This document shows, piece after piece, positions 24,309 through 32,417 of a stretch of DNA of 64,000 bases. The notes below the pieces were generated by a model. That model was given only the letters and a program-made list of their open reading frames with translations. It was not told where the DNA came from and searched no databases. Position 1 is the stretch's first letter, and the number at the start of each line of letters is the position of its first letter. The DNA lies in contig OX638324.1 of the NCBI GenBank assembly GCA_951812825.1, forward strand, positions 1,425,141-1,489,140. Reading direction: 5' to 3'. Origin of the DNA: an uncultured Dehalococcoidia bacterium. Its GTDB lineage: Bacteria > Chloroflexota > Dehalococcoidia > Lucifugimonadales > GCA-2712585. The position numbers and the translations under genes were made by a program.

Positions 24309-24656
24309 GTGCCCCGCTACGATTACGAATGCCTGAATTGCAGCCACGTGTTCGAGTTGAAACAAAGCTTCAGCGACGAACCGGTGGCCGACTGCCCGGA
24401 ATGCGGCAGCCGCTCCCGGAGAAAATTCCACGCCGTCCCCGTCATCTACAAGGGGTCCGGCTTCTACACCACGGACTACGCCCGTTCCAGCCTGCGCGCT
24501 AACGGAACGGGTTCCAGCTCCTCCGACGATTCCGAGGAGAAGAAGGAGAAGTCTTCGGCCAAGTCGGAGAAGAAGGACGCGTCCAAGTCCAGCGCTTCCA
24601 AAGGCAAGAAAGACTCCGGCAGCGCGGTTTCCAGCGGTTCCCGCTCGGGGGACTAG
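24309..24656 (+). CDS. FmdB-family zinc ribbon protein
   Basis: A 115-residue protein. The first 45 residues form the FmdB-type zinc ribbon with CLNC and CPEC knuckles (YDYECLNCSHVFELKQSF...ADCPECGSRSRRKF), followed by VIYKGSGFYTTDYARSS. The last 45 residues are a low-complexity tail rich in Ser, Lys, Glu and Asp. The name comes from a putative regulator of amide degradation, but the family is widespread and its role is unclear. The start is GTG at 24309. dtd follows after 6 bases, so the two are one operon. Confidence 0.88.
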   Translation: MPRYDYECLNCSHVFELKQSFSDEPVADCPECGSRSRRKFHAVPVIYKGSGFYTTDYARSSLRANGTGSSSSDDSEEKKEKSSAKSEKKDASKSSASKGKKDSGSAVSSGSRSGD

Positions 24657-24662
24657 CGTCCT

Positions 24663-25127
24663 GTGCGAGCCCTGCTCCAACGGGCAGCGGCGGCCTCCGT
24701 TTCCATTGACGGCGAAATTACCGCCACCGTAGGCTGCGGCCTTGTTGTGCTCCTGGGGGTGGCCCGGGAAGACACGGAAGCGGACGCCGAATACCTTGTA
24801 GGCAAGACCGTCAACCTTCGTATATTTCCCGACGAGTCCGGTCACTTCAACCTGTCGGCGTTGGACGTGGGAGCGGAGCTACTGGTGGTGAGCCAGTTTA
24901 CCCTCTACGCCGGCACACGGAAGGGGCGGCGTCCGGATTTCACCGCCGCCGCGCCGCCAGGGGAGGCGGAGGCCTTGTATGAGCGGACGGTGGAGCTTTT
25001 TCGGGAATCGGGGCTGCGGGTGGCTACGGGCCGTTTCGGAGCGCTGATGACGGTGAGCATCCAAAACCACGGGCCGGTTACGATTATGCTGGACAGCGGG
25101 GACAGGCTGCGGCCGCGGAGAGGTTAG
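24663..25127 (+). CDS. dtd: D-aminoacyl-tRNA deacylase
   Basis: Removes D-amino acids (and glycine from tRNA-Ala) mistakenly loaded on tRNA. The 154 residues show the family start MRALLQRAAAASVSIDGE, the active-site SQFTLYA, and the C-terminal NHGPVTIMLDS, in which the cross-subunit Gly-cisPro motif (GPVT) enforces D-specificity. The start is GTG at 24663. It is in an operon with the zinc-ribbon gene. The length and motifs are normal. Confidence 0.95.
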   Translation: MRALLQRAAAASVSIDGEITATVGCGLVVLLGVAREDTEADAEYLVGKTVNLRIFPDESGHFNLSALDVGAELLVVSQFTLYAGTRKGRRPDFTAAAPPGEAEALYERTVELFRESGLRVATGRFGALMTVSIQNHGPVTIMLDSGDRLRPRRG

Positions 25128-25141
25128 AGGCTGTTTGCAGG

Positions 25142-25537
25142 CTATCGCAGACGCTCGATTCCAGGATAAACATCAAACCGGTTATCGAAGCTGAGTATCC
25201 GTCTTACTCCCGCCCTTTGCATGACAGCCACATGTAATGCGTCCCGGGCGGATAGACCGCTGATGGTATCCAGCAGGGCCCGCGCAGATCGTATTTCGGG
25301 CATACCGTAAGTAAGAACACTATCTATAATTCGGTCTAAGCTCGCGAAGGCCTCGTCAATTGCCCTAGGGCGCTGGATGGCCGTATATCTGTGAAGAATC
25401 TCCTGGTAAACCTCAACGCTGGTAACGAACTGTTCCCGGTCTCGTACCAACTTCGTCAATAGGGCTATCACTCTGTCCTTATTCGGATGCGGGGCGCCTA
25501 CCAAGTACATTGGCACGTTGCAGTCAACAAAGATCAC
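25142..25537 (-). CDS. PIN-domain toxin (VapC-like)
   Basis: A 131-residue PIN-domain ribonuclease. Acidic metal-binding residues are seen at MIFVDCNVP (Asp5), EVYQEILHR (Glu), SARDALHVAVM (Asp) and SFDNRFD (Asp), the full PIN set. VapC-like toxins cut tRNA or rRNA when freed from their antitoxin. The ATG overlaps the last codons of the antitoxin gene by 4 bases, so the two are translationally coupled. The pair has lower GC than its neighbours, as expected for mobile toxin-antitoxin modules. Confidence 0.88.
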   Translation of the reverse strand: MIFVDCNVPMYLVGAPHPNKDRVIALLTKLVRDREQFVTSVEVYQEILHRYTAIQRPRAIDEAFASLDRIIDSVLTYGMPEIRSARALLDTISGLSARDALHVAVMQRAGVRRILSFDNRFDVYPGIERLR

Positions 25538-25779
25538 AACAACTGGCGTCCAGCCTCGATCTCCTCTAGCATGTCTTCAATATCACCACTTGGAAACGAG
25601 TGTCGAGAGGCCTCTGCGATAGCACGCAGCTTGGCGTCCACAGAGTCCGGGTGGTCGCTTCGTGCTCGACGTAGAGCTTGCCGCACCCACTCGGCAAGGC
25701 TCATGCGGTGTCGGTGGGCGATGTCACGAATTTCTTCGTACTCTTCCTCATCCAAGAGAACTTGCAGTCGTTTAGTCAT
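25534..25779 (-). CDS. Antitoxin with ribbon-helix-helix N-terminus
   Basis: An 81-residue protein. The N-terminus MTKRLQVLLDEEEYEEIRDIAHRHRMSLAEWVRQALRRAR fits a ribbon-helix-helix DNA-binding domain, and the acidic, helical C-terminus would wrap the toxin. It precedes and overlaps the PIN toxin gene by 4 bases. Such antitoxins also repress their own promoter. A promoter with clear hexamers is not obvious upstream (25780-25820), where the sequence is AT-rich. Confidence 0.85.
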   Translation of the reverse strand: MTKRLQVLLDEEEYEEIRDIAHRHRMSLAEWVRQALRRARSDHPDSVDAKLRAIAEASRHSFPSGDIEDMLEEIEAGRQLL

Positions 25780-25820
25780 AGAAGTAGTTTATGTGACTCA
25801 TATCTAATTAGTCAATTCAT

Positions 25821-26684
25821 TTAGAGGTGGAGGGGTTCCGAGCCCCGTGAGTATTTCTCCGCAGTCACCTTGCCTCTTCTCCGGTCGCGCAGACCGGTAT
25901 ACGCCAGAATTATCAGGAATATGAGGGCGGCGAACAGTACCACGCTCGCCCCCGAAGACACGTCCACGTACCAGCTGACGTAGATGCCCGCCAGGCCGCA
26001 GAAGGCGCCAAGGGCGGTGGAGAGGATGAGCATCTTCCTGAAGGAGTGGGTGAGGAGCCGGGCGATTACCGGGGGGATGACGATGGCGGCGGCGATTAGC
26101 GTCACTCCAACCACCTGCATGGATACGACTATGGTGGCCGCAAGGACAAGGGAGAAGAAAGCGTCGACCCATCCGGTGGGTACGTTGTAGAAGGAGGCGG
26201 CCTCGGGGTCGAAGGTCGTGAAGAGCAGCAGCTTGTAGCCGACTATGAAAAAGAGGACGGCAAGGACGGTAACCACCACAATAGCAAGCAGGTCTCCCCC
26301 GGACACGCCAAGCATATTACCTATGAGGGCAGCCTCGAAGTCCCGGGTGAAGGTGTTGTATCGGCTGATTATCGCTACGCCAAGGGCGAAGGAGGCGGTG
26401 GTCACGATGCCGATGGCGGAGTCGGTGGCGATCTGACGCTTGCGGGTGGTGAGAATGATTAGCACGGAGGAAACAAAGCCCCAAACGGTGGCCCCGATAA
26501 AGAAGTTGATGGACATGACGTAGCTGACTACCGCGCCTCCGAAGACGGCGTGGGAGAGGCCGTGGCCCACGTAGGCCATTCGGCGCAGCACAATGTATAC
26601 CCCGATGAGGCCGCAGAGGGCGCCAACCAGGGTTGTGGCTATTAGCCCCTTTACAAAAAAGTCGTAGCTGAAGGGTTCCAGCAT
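25821..26684 (-). CDS. znuB: Zinc/manganese ABC transporter permease
   Basis: Permease of the ABC-3 family (ZnuB/MntB), 287 residues with about eight membrane segments. Characteristic stretches are ALCGLIGVYIVLRRMAYVGHGLSHAVFGGAV and QVVGVTLIAAAIVIPPVIARLLTHSFRKML. It is the last gene of the fur-znuACB operon, 58 bases after the ATPase gene. The metal cannot be read from the permease itself; the regulator and lack of other metal genes favour zinc, with manganese as the alternative. Confidence 0.9.
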   Translation of the reverse strand: MLEPFSYDFFVKGLIATTLVGALCGLIGVYIVLRRMAYVGHGLSHAVFGGAVVSYVMSINFFIGATVWGFVSSVLIILTTRKRQIATDSAIGIVTTASFALGVAIISRYNTFTRDFEAALIGNMLGVSGGDLLAIVVVTVLAVLFFIVGYKLLLFTTFDPEAASFYNVPTGWVDAFFSLVLAATIVVSMQVVGVTLIAAAIVIPPVIARLLTHSFRKMLILSTALGAFCGLAGIYVSWYVDVSSGASVVLFAALIFLIILAYTGLRDRRRGKVTAEKYSRGSEPLHL

Positions 26685-26742
26685 TCCTTTTACCCTTGGT
26701 CAGCGGGCGATGGGCTTGGGGTCGGTGGCGTGGTTGCGGGCA

Positions 26743-27597
26743 TCACTGGCGCTTCCTGGCGTGGGCTGCGTCCGTGGATTGCTCCGGGCCTGCGCCGTTG
26801 AAGCGGTGGGGGCTTTCGGCCACCAGCGTCATGTCCATGTACTTGATGACGGGCATTTCCGCGTCGTAGGTTAGCTTGAAAGTCTCCGGCGTAAATACTT
26901 CGGAAGGGGGGCCGCTGGCAAGTATCCGTCCGTTCAGGCACACAACCCAGGGGAGATGGGCTGCCACGGCGTTTATTTCGTGGGTAGTCATGACAATGGT
27001 CACTCCCTGGTGGTTCAGCTCGTGGAGAAGATGCAGAAACTCGTCCCTGGTCTTGATGTCGATCCCCGTCGTTGGCTCGTCCAGCAGGAGCAGGCTGGGA
27101 TTGCTGACCAGCGCCCTCGCCAGAAATACCCGCTGCTGCTGACCGCCGGACAGCTGGCGGATATGACGCTTGCGCAGGTCCTCGATTCCAAGTCGTTCCA
27201 GCATTTGATGGACCAGCTTGCGGTCCCCGGCCCGATTCCAGGGAAAGAGAGGGTTGGACATAGTCAGGCCCATCATCACCGTTTCCTCCACGGTGACGGG
27301 GAAGTTCCAGTCGATGGTCTTCAGCTGGGGCACGTAACCGATGCGGGGGCGACCGTTGCCAGTGGAGACGCCCTGGACTCTTACGTCTCCGCCGTAGAGC
27401 TCCACGGCACCGAGGATTGTCCTCAGCAGGGTGGTCTTGCCGGAACCGCTGGGGCCGAGAAGGCCAACGAAGTCGCCAGCCATCAGCTTTAGATCAACGT
27501 CGTGGAGGACGGGATCTCCGTTGTAACCGCAGGTGACGCCGAGAAGTTCGACGACGGGGTCGCCTGAGGAAGGTTGATGAGGGATGGGATGAAGCAT
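26743..27597 (-). CDS. znuC: Zinc/manganese ABC transporter ATP-binding protein
   Basis: ATPase of the metal importer, 284 residues. Walker A is GPSGSGKTTLL, the signature is LSGGQQQRVFLARAL, Walker B is LLLLDEPTTGID and the switch histidine is in VMTTHEI. The stretch GYVPQLKTIDWNFPVTVEETVMMG is typical of the Zn/Mn branch of ABC ATPases. The C-terminal 40 residues after the ABC fold end in a Pro/His/Ala-rich tail. It lies 11 bases after the binding-protein gene. Confidence 0.93.
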   Translation of the reverse strand: MLHPIPHQPSSGDPVVELLGVTCGYNGDPVLHDVDLKLMAGDFVGLLGPSGSGKTTLLRTILGAVELYGGDVRVQGVSTGNGRPRIGYVPQLKTIDWNFPVTVEETVMMGLTMSNPLFPWNRAGDRKLVHQMLERLGIEDLRKRHIRQLSGGQQQRVFLARALVSNPSLLLLDEPTTGIDIKTRDEFLHLLHELNHQGVTIVMTTHEINAVAAHLPWVVCLNGRILASGPPSEVFTPETFKLTYDAEMPVIKYMDMTLVAESPHRFNGAGPEQSTDAAHARKRQ

Positions 27598-27608
27598 GAT
27601 TCTCCGAT

Positions 27609-28619
27609 CTATTGGGGGTAGACGGCCCCACTTTCCCCTTCGAATACGGGGCTGGCGTCGAAATCCTCCAGGGCCGAGGGATTTCCGCCCAGGGCAGACA
27701 CAATGACCAGTGCGTTGGTCAGCATCATGCCCAGATAGCTGTGCAGGGGATCGCCAGGCACTCCGGGCAGGTCATCGTCCCGAAGCTGGTCGACGAATTG
27801 GGCGCCGCTCTCTCTCGCAATCTGTTCCATGACGTCGCTGTGAAACACTGCGGAGCCGAAAATGGCGGGTACGCCGCTATCTCTTACCTGGTTGATGAGG
27901 CCGGCCATTTCGCGCGCCGACGGCTGGCTGAAGTCGGAGGGCTGAATGGCCCCGATTATCTCCAAGCCGTACCGGGGCGCGAAGAAGGGAAAGGAGTCGT
28001 GGTAGGTCAGCAGTTTGCGGTTCCGGGGTGGGATGGTGTTGACGGCCACTTCTATCCGGCCATCCAAGTCCTGAATACGGGCCTGAAGTTCGTCGTAGTT
28101 TTCGTTGTAGTAGACGGTGTTGTCGGAGTCCAGGGCGGAGAGCCGATCCTTGACGATTTCGGCATACCGAAGGGCAAGGAGGGGAGCGGTCCAGAGGTGG
28201 GGATTGGGGTTGCCACCCCCTTCCGGGAAGGAGAAGTCGAAGACCCACTGGTCACGGGTTATGGCCTTGTCTGCCAGAGTGAGTATTTCCGCACTGTCTT
28301 GCTTACTCGCCTCGGCCAGTTCCAGGAACGGCTCCTCCAGAAACAGCCCGTTGAGGATGATGAGATCAGCGTCGGCCAGGCTGCGGGCGACGGAAGGCGC
28401 GGGATCGTAGGTGTGGGAGTTGACGCCCTCGGGAATAACGCCCTCCAGGGCGATGCGGCTGCCGCCCACGTTTTCCACGAGGCTGGTGATGGGGGCAACG
28501 GAACTCACCACCCGCAGGCGCCCATCGGACTCGTCGCCATCACCGGCACACGCTTGCACAGCGATGAGGGCAAGGGTCAAGAGGAAGCCCACTATGAGCG
28601 GTCGCAGGAGGAATCTCAT
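27609..28619 (-). CDS. znuA: Zinc/manganese ABC transporter substrate-binding lipoprotein
   Basis: Captures metal outside the membrane. From the ATG at 28619 it is a 336-residue lipoprotein with the signal MRFLLRPLIVGFLLTLALI and lipobox ending at Cys24. Metal ligands of the cluster A-I family are seen at EGVNSHTYDP, NPHLWTAP and later YHDSF and HSYLG regions. A long His-rich loop, typical of many ZnuA proteins, is absent, so a manganese preference is possible. The open frame continues 52 codons upstream through the fur stop codon and is not the real start. Confidence 0.9.
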   Translation of the reverse strand: MRFLLRPLIVGFLLTLALIAVQACAGDGDESDGRLRVVSSVAPITSLVENVGGSRIALEGVIPEGVNSHTYDPAPSVARSLADADLIILNGLFLEEPFLELAEASKQDSAEILTLADKAITRDQWVFDFSFPEGGGNPNPHLWTAPLLALRYAEIVKDRLSALDSDNTVYYNENYDELQARIQDLDGRIEVAVNTIPPRNRKLLTYHDSFPFFAPRYGLEIIGAIQPSDFSQPSAREMAGLINQVRDSGVPAIFGSAVFHSDVMEQIARESGAQFVDQLRDDDLPGVPGDPLHSYLGMMLTNALVIVSALGGNPSALEDFDASPVFEGESGAVYPQ

Positions 28620-28632
28620 GGGATGTATGGAT

Positions 28633-29076
28633 TCATGCTCCGAGGGCATCTGCACCGTACTTCTTGCAGTTTGAACAAACGCCGGTAACAGTGAAATTGT
28701 CCAGGTCAGGCTCGAAGTCGAACTCCACCGACAGCGTATTTCGGAATTCGTCCAGGTAATCGGGGGCGAGGTCATAGGCCCCGCCGCAGGGGCGGCAGAC
28801 CATGTGATGGTGGGGGGCCTCCGGATCGGTGATTTCGAAGTGGAGCCGGTCGCCGATGGCCACCTCGGTCACAACCCCCATGCGCCGGAAGAGATGAAGG
28901 GTGCGATAGACGGTGGCGATGTCTATATAAGGATAGGATTCCTTCGCCCTGCGAAAGACCTCATCCACCCCCATGTGACCGCCGCCGTCGGAGACGGCGT
29001 TGAGGATGAGGAGGCGCTGAGGGGTGAGCCGGACGCCTTTCCCTCTAAGTTGATTGAGGATATCCCTCTGGGCCAT
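28633..29076 (-). CDS. Fur-family metal-responsive repressor (Zur/PerR-like)
   Basis: A 147-residue regulator. The winged helix covers about 1-80 (GVRLTPQRLLILNAV... IDIATVYRTLHLFRRMGVV), followed by the metal-sensing dimer domain with the His-rich HFEITDPEAPHHHMVC and the structural zinc site CRPC and CSNC. Its position as first gene of a zinc/manganese uptake operon points to Zur or a manganese-sensing member; sequence reading alone cannot decide. It should repress its own operon through the palindrome at 29096-29107. Confidence 0.92.
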   Translation of the reverse strand: MAQRDILNQLRGKGVRLTPQRLLILNAVSDGGGHMGVDEVFRRAKESYPYIDIATVYRTLHLFRRMGVVTEVAIGDRLHFEITDPEAPHHHMVCRPCGGAYDLAPDYLDEFRNTLSVEFDFEPDLDNFTVTGVCSNCKKYGADALGA

Positions 29077-29095
29077 TCTGCAATTCTGCTCTTCT

Positions 29096-29143
29096 GCAAA
29101 CGTTTGCGGCTGCTTATACTAACATTCAGTGGCGGGTTGTCAA
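29096..29143 (-). promoter_or_regulatory. Promoter and Fur-family operator of the fur-znuACB operon
   Basis: On the minus strand TTGACA (29143-29138), 16-base spacer, TAGTAT (29121-29116). The perfect 12-bp palindrome GCAAACGTTTGC (29096-29107) covers the expected start of transcription, the right place for a repressor site. It lies 20 bases before the start codon at 29076. Confidence 0.75.
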
Positions 29144-29234
29144 GGATTGGGGGAGGATGGGAGTCACTGCGTGACGGCAAGTTTGGGGTTGGGCGTGGAA
29201 GGGGATTGGGGTTGTTGGGGAACTAATACTGCGA

Positions 29235-29500
29235 TGAGGGGGAGGGCAGGTTTGAAACCTGCCCCTACGGGACGGAGAGAGCGCCCATGAGAAGTGTCAC
29301 GGCATATGGGGTGAGTTCGAGACGGCTATGGGAGTTGGTTGTGGAGAGAGGGTGGGTTCCTGCCTTCGCAGGAACAAGGGAGGCGGGAAAGACGGTAGTG
29401 GCGATGGCAACGAGATTTTTCGACTCCGCTGCGCTCCGCTCAGAATGACACGCGGGTGAGGTGGGAGGGCGGTTCGCGAGCCGCCCCTACGAGAGGATAA
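29235..29500. repeat. Composite block of dispersed repeats
   Basis: In order: a family B variant around GGCAGGTTTGAAACCTGCCCCTAC (29245-29272), a family E hairpin TTCCTGC...GCAGGAAC (29345-29380), a family A element (29408-29458) and a family B palindrome (29466-29490). Almost the entire spacer is made of repeats. Confidence 0.7.
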
Positions 29501-29505
29501 GGAAG

Positions 29506-30084
29506 TCAAGCATCAAAGGAGCGGCGCTGGCGGCTGGCCTGGCGCATGAAGTGTCGGAGCATGGAGCCGTCGAAGCCCAGGGCGGATGCATTTTGCGCTG
29601 CTTCCTCGGCGGCGTCCTCTTCGCCCAGATAGGAGTGGGCGATGGCGGCGATAGCGTAGGCGGAGGGCCACTGGTTATTCAATTCCAAGGCCTTGGCCAC
29701 GTCTTCCAAGGCACGCCGGGGTTGGCCCAAGTCGCAGAGGGCCGCGGCCCGGTTGTTGTAGGCATCGAGGTGGTCGGGATTGAGGCGGATGGTGTGGGTG
29801 AAGTCTTCCACCGCGGGCATCTGCTCCTTGAGGTGAACGTAGGCGAGGCCGCGGTTATAGTAGGCTTCGGCGTTGTTGGGGTCCAAGCGGACGACCTGGT
29901 CGAAGTCGCGAATGGCAAGGAGGGGTTCCACCAGCTGGCCGTAGACGACGCCGCGGCGGTAGTAGGCATCTGCGTCGGTGGGGTTTTCCTTGATGACGGC
30001 CGTCAGCTCACTCACGGAGCGGTAGAGGCTATCGATCTGGGTGGAGGAATTATCGTTGGTCTGGGGGTCTTGCATAAGGAACAA
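29506..30084 (-). CDS. Tetratricopeptide repeat protein
   Basis: A soluble protein of about 190 residues built of four to five TPR units. Typical stretches are DADAYYRRGVVYGQLVEPLLAIRDFDQVVRLDPNNAEAYYNRGLAY and HLDAYNNRAAALCDLGQPRRALEDVAKALELN. TPRs mediate protein contacts. The longest frame begins with TTG at 30084; the ATG three codons later (30075) is the likelier start. No signal peptide is present. The partner is unknown; the gene stands next to tRNA-Pro on the same strand. Confidence 0.85.
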   Translation of the reverse strand: MFLMQDPQTNDNSSTQIDSLYRSVSELTAVIKENPTDADAYYRRGVVYGQLVEPLLAIRDFDQVVRLDPNNAEAYYNRGLAYVHLKEQMPAVEDFTHTIRLNPDHLDAYNNRAAALCDLGQPRRALEDVAKALELNNQWPSAYAIAAIAHSYLGEEDAAEEAAQNASALGFDGSMLRHFMRQASRQRRSFDA

Positions 30085-30109
30085 TCAGGGTGGGTTTAAG
30101 AAATAAGAG

Positions 30110-30183
30110 TCGGGGAGCCGGGATTTGAACCCGGGGCCTCTACGTCCCGAACGTAGCGCGCTGCCAAACTGCGCCACTCCCCG
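30110..30183 (-). tRNA. tRNA-Pro (anticodon CGG)
   Basis: Cloverleaf on the minus strand: acceptor stem CGGGGAG/CTCCCCG, D-arm GGCGCAGTTTGGCAGCGC, anticodon stem CTACG/CGTAG with loop TTCGGGA giving anticodon CGG, and T-arm CCGGG-TTCAAAT-CCCGG with discriminator A. CCA is not encoded. A possible promoter is TTGCCC-N18-TACAAT at 30233-30204. Confidence 0.95.
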
Positions 30184-30358
30184 ATGATGCAGGCAACCTG
30201 ACAATTGTAGCCGTCACGGGGTGAAAGGGGCAAGGGCGCAGGGTATTCCAATCGACGTCGGGATTTGGGCCGTCCCTGGTGGATGGCGTCGAAAAGAGGG
30301 CTGAAAAGTCGCCTTTCACCTACGGGAATTGCCCAGGCGGCGGGTCGTACTTGAAGGG
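30184..30358. other. Spacer between tRNA-Pro and the peptide-binding lipoprotein
   Basis: No gene seen. The side next to 30184 holds the probable tRNA promoter. The remaining bases before the promoter at 30359 show no repeat or coding frame that I can support. Confidence 0.4.
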
Positions 30359-30387
30359 TTGACAGGAAAAACCCACGATGCTACCTT
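30359..30387 (+). promoter_or_regulatory. Predicted promoter of the peptide-type binding lipoprotein
   Basis: TTGACA (30359-30364), 17-base spacer, TACCTT (30382-30387), about 97 bases before the start codon. Confidence 0.55.
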
Positions 30388-30484
30388 TACCGCTGATTCA
30401 AACGCGCCTCTTTTTTGAGGTGAGGTCCGCCTATGCGGGTTTGAATACCAGTGTTAAGCCAAAACTTCTACACTAGGAGGCAAG

Positions 30485-32311
30485 ATGGTGAGTTTACCCA
30501 GCAAACTACTAAGAAAGAGTGCGCTATTGGCATTGCTCGTGGCAGCGTCGCTGGCGCTGGTAATAGCAGCCTGCGGCACGGACGACGAGGACGATGCTCC
30601 CGCGCCTGCAGCTACGGCTGCGCCCGCGGCTACGGCTACGGCGGCGCCTGCAACCGCAGCGCCCGCGCCCACAGCTGCGCCGACGCCGGCACCGACACCG
30701 GAGCCTGAGCCGGAACTGGTAAGTCCCAGGCTCATTGTTTCCATGGCTCCGCCCACCCACCAGGTGAGGCTGCCGTACATGACCTTCCAGAGCTCCAGCG
30801 GACCTCTGCACAACCTGTATGACTACATGGTTGGCAAGGACCGCAAGACCGCCGCTGTGGAGAACACCCACGTCGCCGAGTCCTGGGAAGTCGATGCCAG
30901 CGCCAAAGTCTGGACCTTCGAGATGAAGGAAGGCATCCCCTACTACATGAATGGCGAAGCCAGCGACATCATGTTCGACCCCATAGACATTCGTTGGACG
31001 TGGCTGCTGCAAGCGGCCGTCGAGTCCGATAAGTCAAACAACTCTGGCACCTTCAGACCCTGGCTGGCCAACGAAGACGGCAGCGACATCGAAATCGATG
31101 GCAACACCGTAACCTTCAACCTGGACATAGTTCACCCGGACATGAACGTCTACGTGTCCGAGGACTGGACGTACGGGCTGATCAGCAAAGAATACTGGGA
31201 CAGGGTAGGCGGCGAGGAAGGCTACATCGATCATCCGGTTGGCATGGGCGCCTTCAGCTTCGTGGAGTACGTGGACAACCAGCACTTCCTGCTGGAGAAG
31301 AACGTAGGCCACTACCGGAAGGAGCCTTACTTCGATGAGCTCATGTTCCTGTGGAACAAGGAGGCGGCGACTATTCAGGCGCAGCTTGCGGCGAAGGAGG
31401 TCCACATCGGAGTGGTGCCCACCGACGTGCATGGCGAAATGGAGGCCATAGGGCTGAGAATCGCCAAGAGCACGCTGCCCAGCTTCCACATGTGGGGGAC
31501 AATACCCTACTACCAGCCCGTTGGGTTCAAGGGCGATGCCACGCCCAACTATGACGAGACGGTCCCGACCCGAAACGTCAAGGTAAGGGAAGCTCTCAAC
31601 ATCGCCATTGACCGGGCGAAGATAAACGACTCGTTCTTCGGCGGAGACGCCATACCGAGCGCCGTGTCGCACATGGCCGAGTGGTGGGACTTCTTCCAGG
31701 ACCGTTGGGCGCCCATACCCGGCCCCGATGGCAAAACCGGCGCGGCGGGTGGCTGGCCGTATCCCTATGACCCTGAAAGAGCCAAGGAGTTGCTAGTCGA
31801 GGCCGGCTATCCCGACGGCTTCGATCTTCATTTCTTCGCCCCCACCAACCTGGGCGGCTTGCCGGAAATCCCGGACGTTGGCGAAGCCATAGCGGCCATG
31901 TGGACAGAGATCGGGGTCAAGGTCAACTTGGAGATTTCGGAGTACGCCCCCGTCCAGTCCATGTATACCGATCGCGCAATGAACGGAAAGATCGGCATGA
32001 TTCGCTGGTCGCTGAACCCGCCGTCGGCCGGCATGGGCTGGATATGGTACGAGGCCACCAGGCCCTACTACGAGCAGCAGTTCATCACCGACTGGAAGAG
32101 AAACGTGGACACCATTGCCGATCCCGAAATTCGGGTACAGGAGTTCATCAAGCTTGGTGACTACTGGCACGAAAACTTCTTGAGCATTCCGCTGCTATGG
32201 GTGTTCGGCAAGGCCATCTACAACCCCGAAGTGCTGGAAGGCTACGAGGTTAGCCACGTGCACTTCGGCCCGGTTCGCTACCACGAGTACACGGTACCCA
32301 TCTACCAATAA
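30485..32311 (+). CDS. Family 5 (peptide/nickel/oligosaccharide-type) substrate-binding lipoprotein
   Basis: A 608-residue solute-binding lipoprotein. The signal ends in LVIAAC (Cys30), followed by an Asp/Glu run and a 40-residue Ala-Pro-Thr linker that tethers the domain to the membrane. The rest follows the SBP_bac_5 layout (VAESWEVDASAKVWTFEMKEGI, FDPIDIRWTW, HIGVVPTDVHGEMEAIG, NVKVREALNIAIDRAKIND, YPYDPERAKELLVEAGYPDGFDL). It captures peptides or other solutes for an ABC importer, but no permease genes are in the window downstream. An AGGAGG site precedes the ATG. The next gene is a GOLD-like lipoprotein behind a strong hairpin. Confidence 0.92.
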   Translation: MVSLPSKLLRKSALLALLVAASLALVIAACGTDDEDDAPAPAATAAPAATATAAPATAAPAPTAAPTPAPTPEPEPELVSPRLIVSMAPPTHQVRLPYMTFQSSSGPLHNLYDYMVGKDRKTAAVENTHVAESWEVDASAKVWTFEMKEGIPYYMNGEASDIMFDPIDIRWTWLLQAAVESDKSNNSGTFRPWLANEDGSDIEIDGNTVTFNLDIVHPDMNVYVSEDWTYGLISKEYWDRVGGEEGYIDHPVGMGAFSFVEYVDNQHFLLEKNVGHYRKEPYFDELMFLWNKEAATIQAQLAAKEVHIGVVPTDVHGEMEAIGLRIAKSTLPSFHMWGTIPYYQPVGFKGDATPNYDETVPTRNVKVREALNIAIDRAKINDSFFGGDAIPSAVSHMAEWWDFFQDRWAPIPGPDGKTGAAGGWPYPYDPERAKELLVEAGYPDGFDLHFFAPTNLGGLPEIPDVGEAIAAMWTEIGVKVNLEISEYAPVQSMYTDRAMNGKIGMIRWSLNPPSAGMGWIWYEATRPYYEQQFITDWKRNVDTIADPEIRVQEFIKLGDYWHENFLSIPLLWVFGKAIYNPEVLEGYEVSHVHFGPVRYHEYTVPIYQ

Positions 32312-32345
32312 GACCGTCGCAAGACGGCAGGCATAAGAGAACCAC

Positions 32346-32380
32346 GTGCCCCGGCCTCCCTACTGTGGAGGCCGGGGCAC
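32346..32380 (+). terminator. Strong hairpin between two lipoprotein genes (terminator or attenuator)
   Basis: A perfect 14-bp stem (32346-32359 with 32367-32380) and a 7-base loop. No T-run follows, so it may act as partial terminator or as a block to 3' decay that sets the ratio of the two lipoproteins. Confidence 0.6.
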
Positions 32381-32417
32381 GGAATAACCTTACCCCGTTG
32401 TCGAAGGAGGCAACACC

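Noticed and set aside
28620-28775. N-terminal extension of ZnuA
   Set aside because: It reads through the end of the fur gene in another frame, and the lipoprotein signal begins only at the internal ATG.
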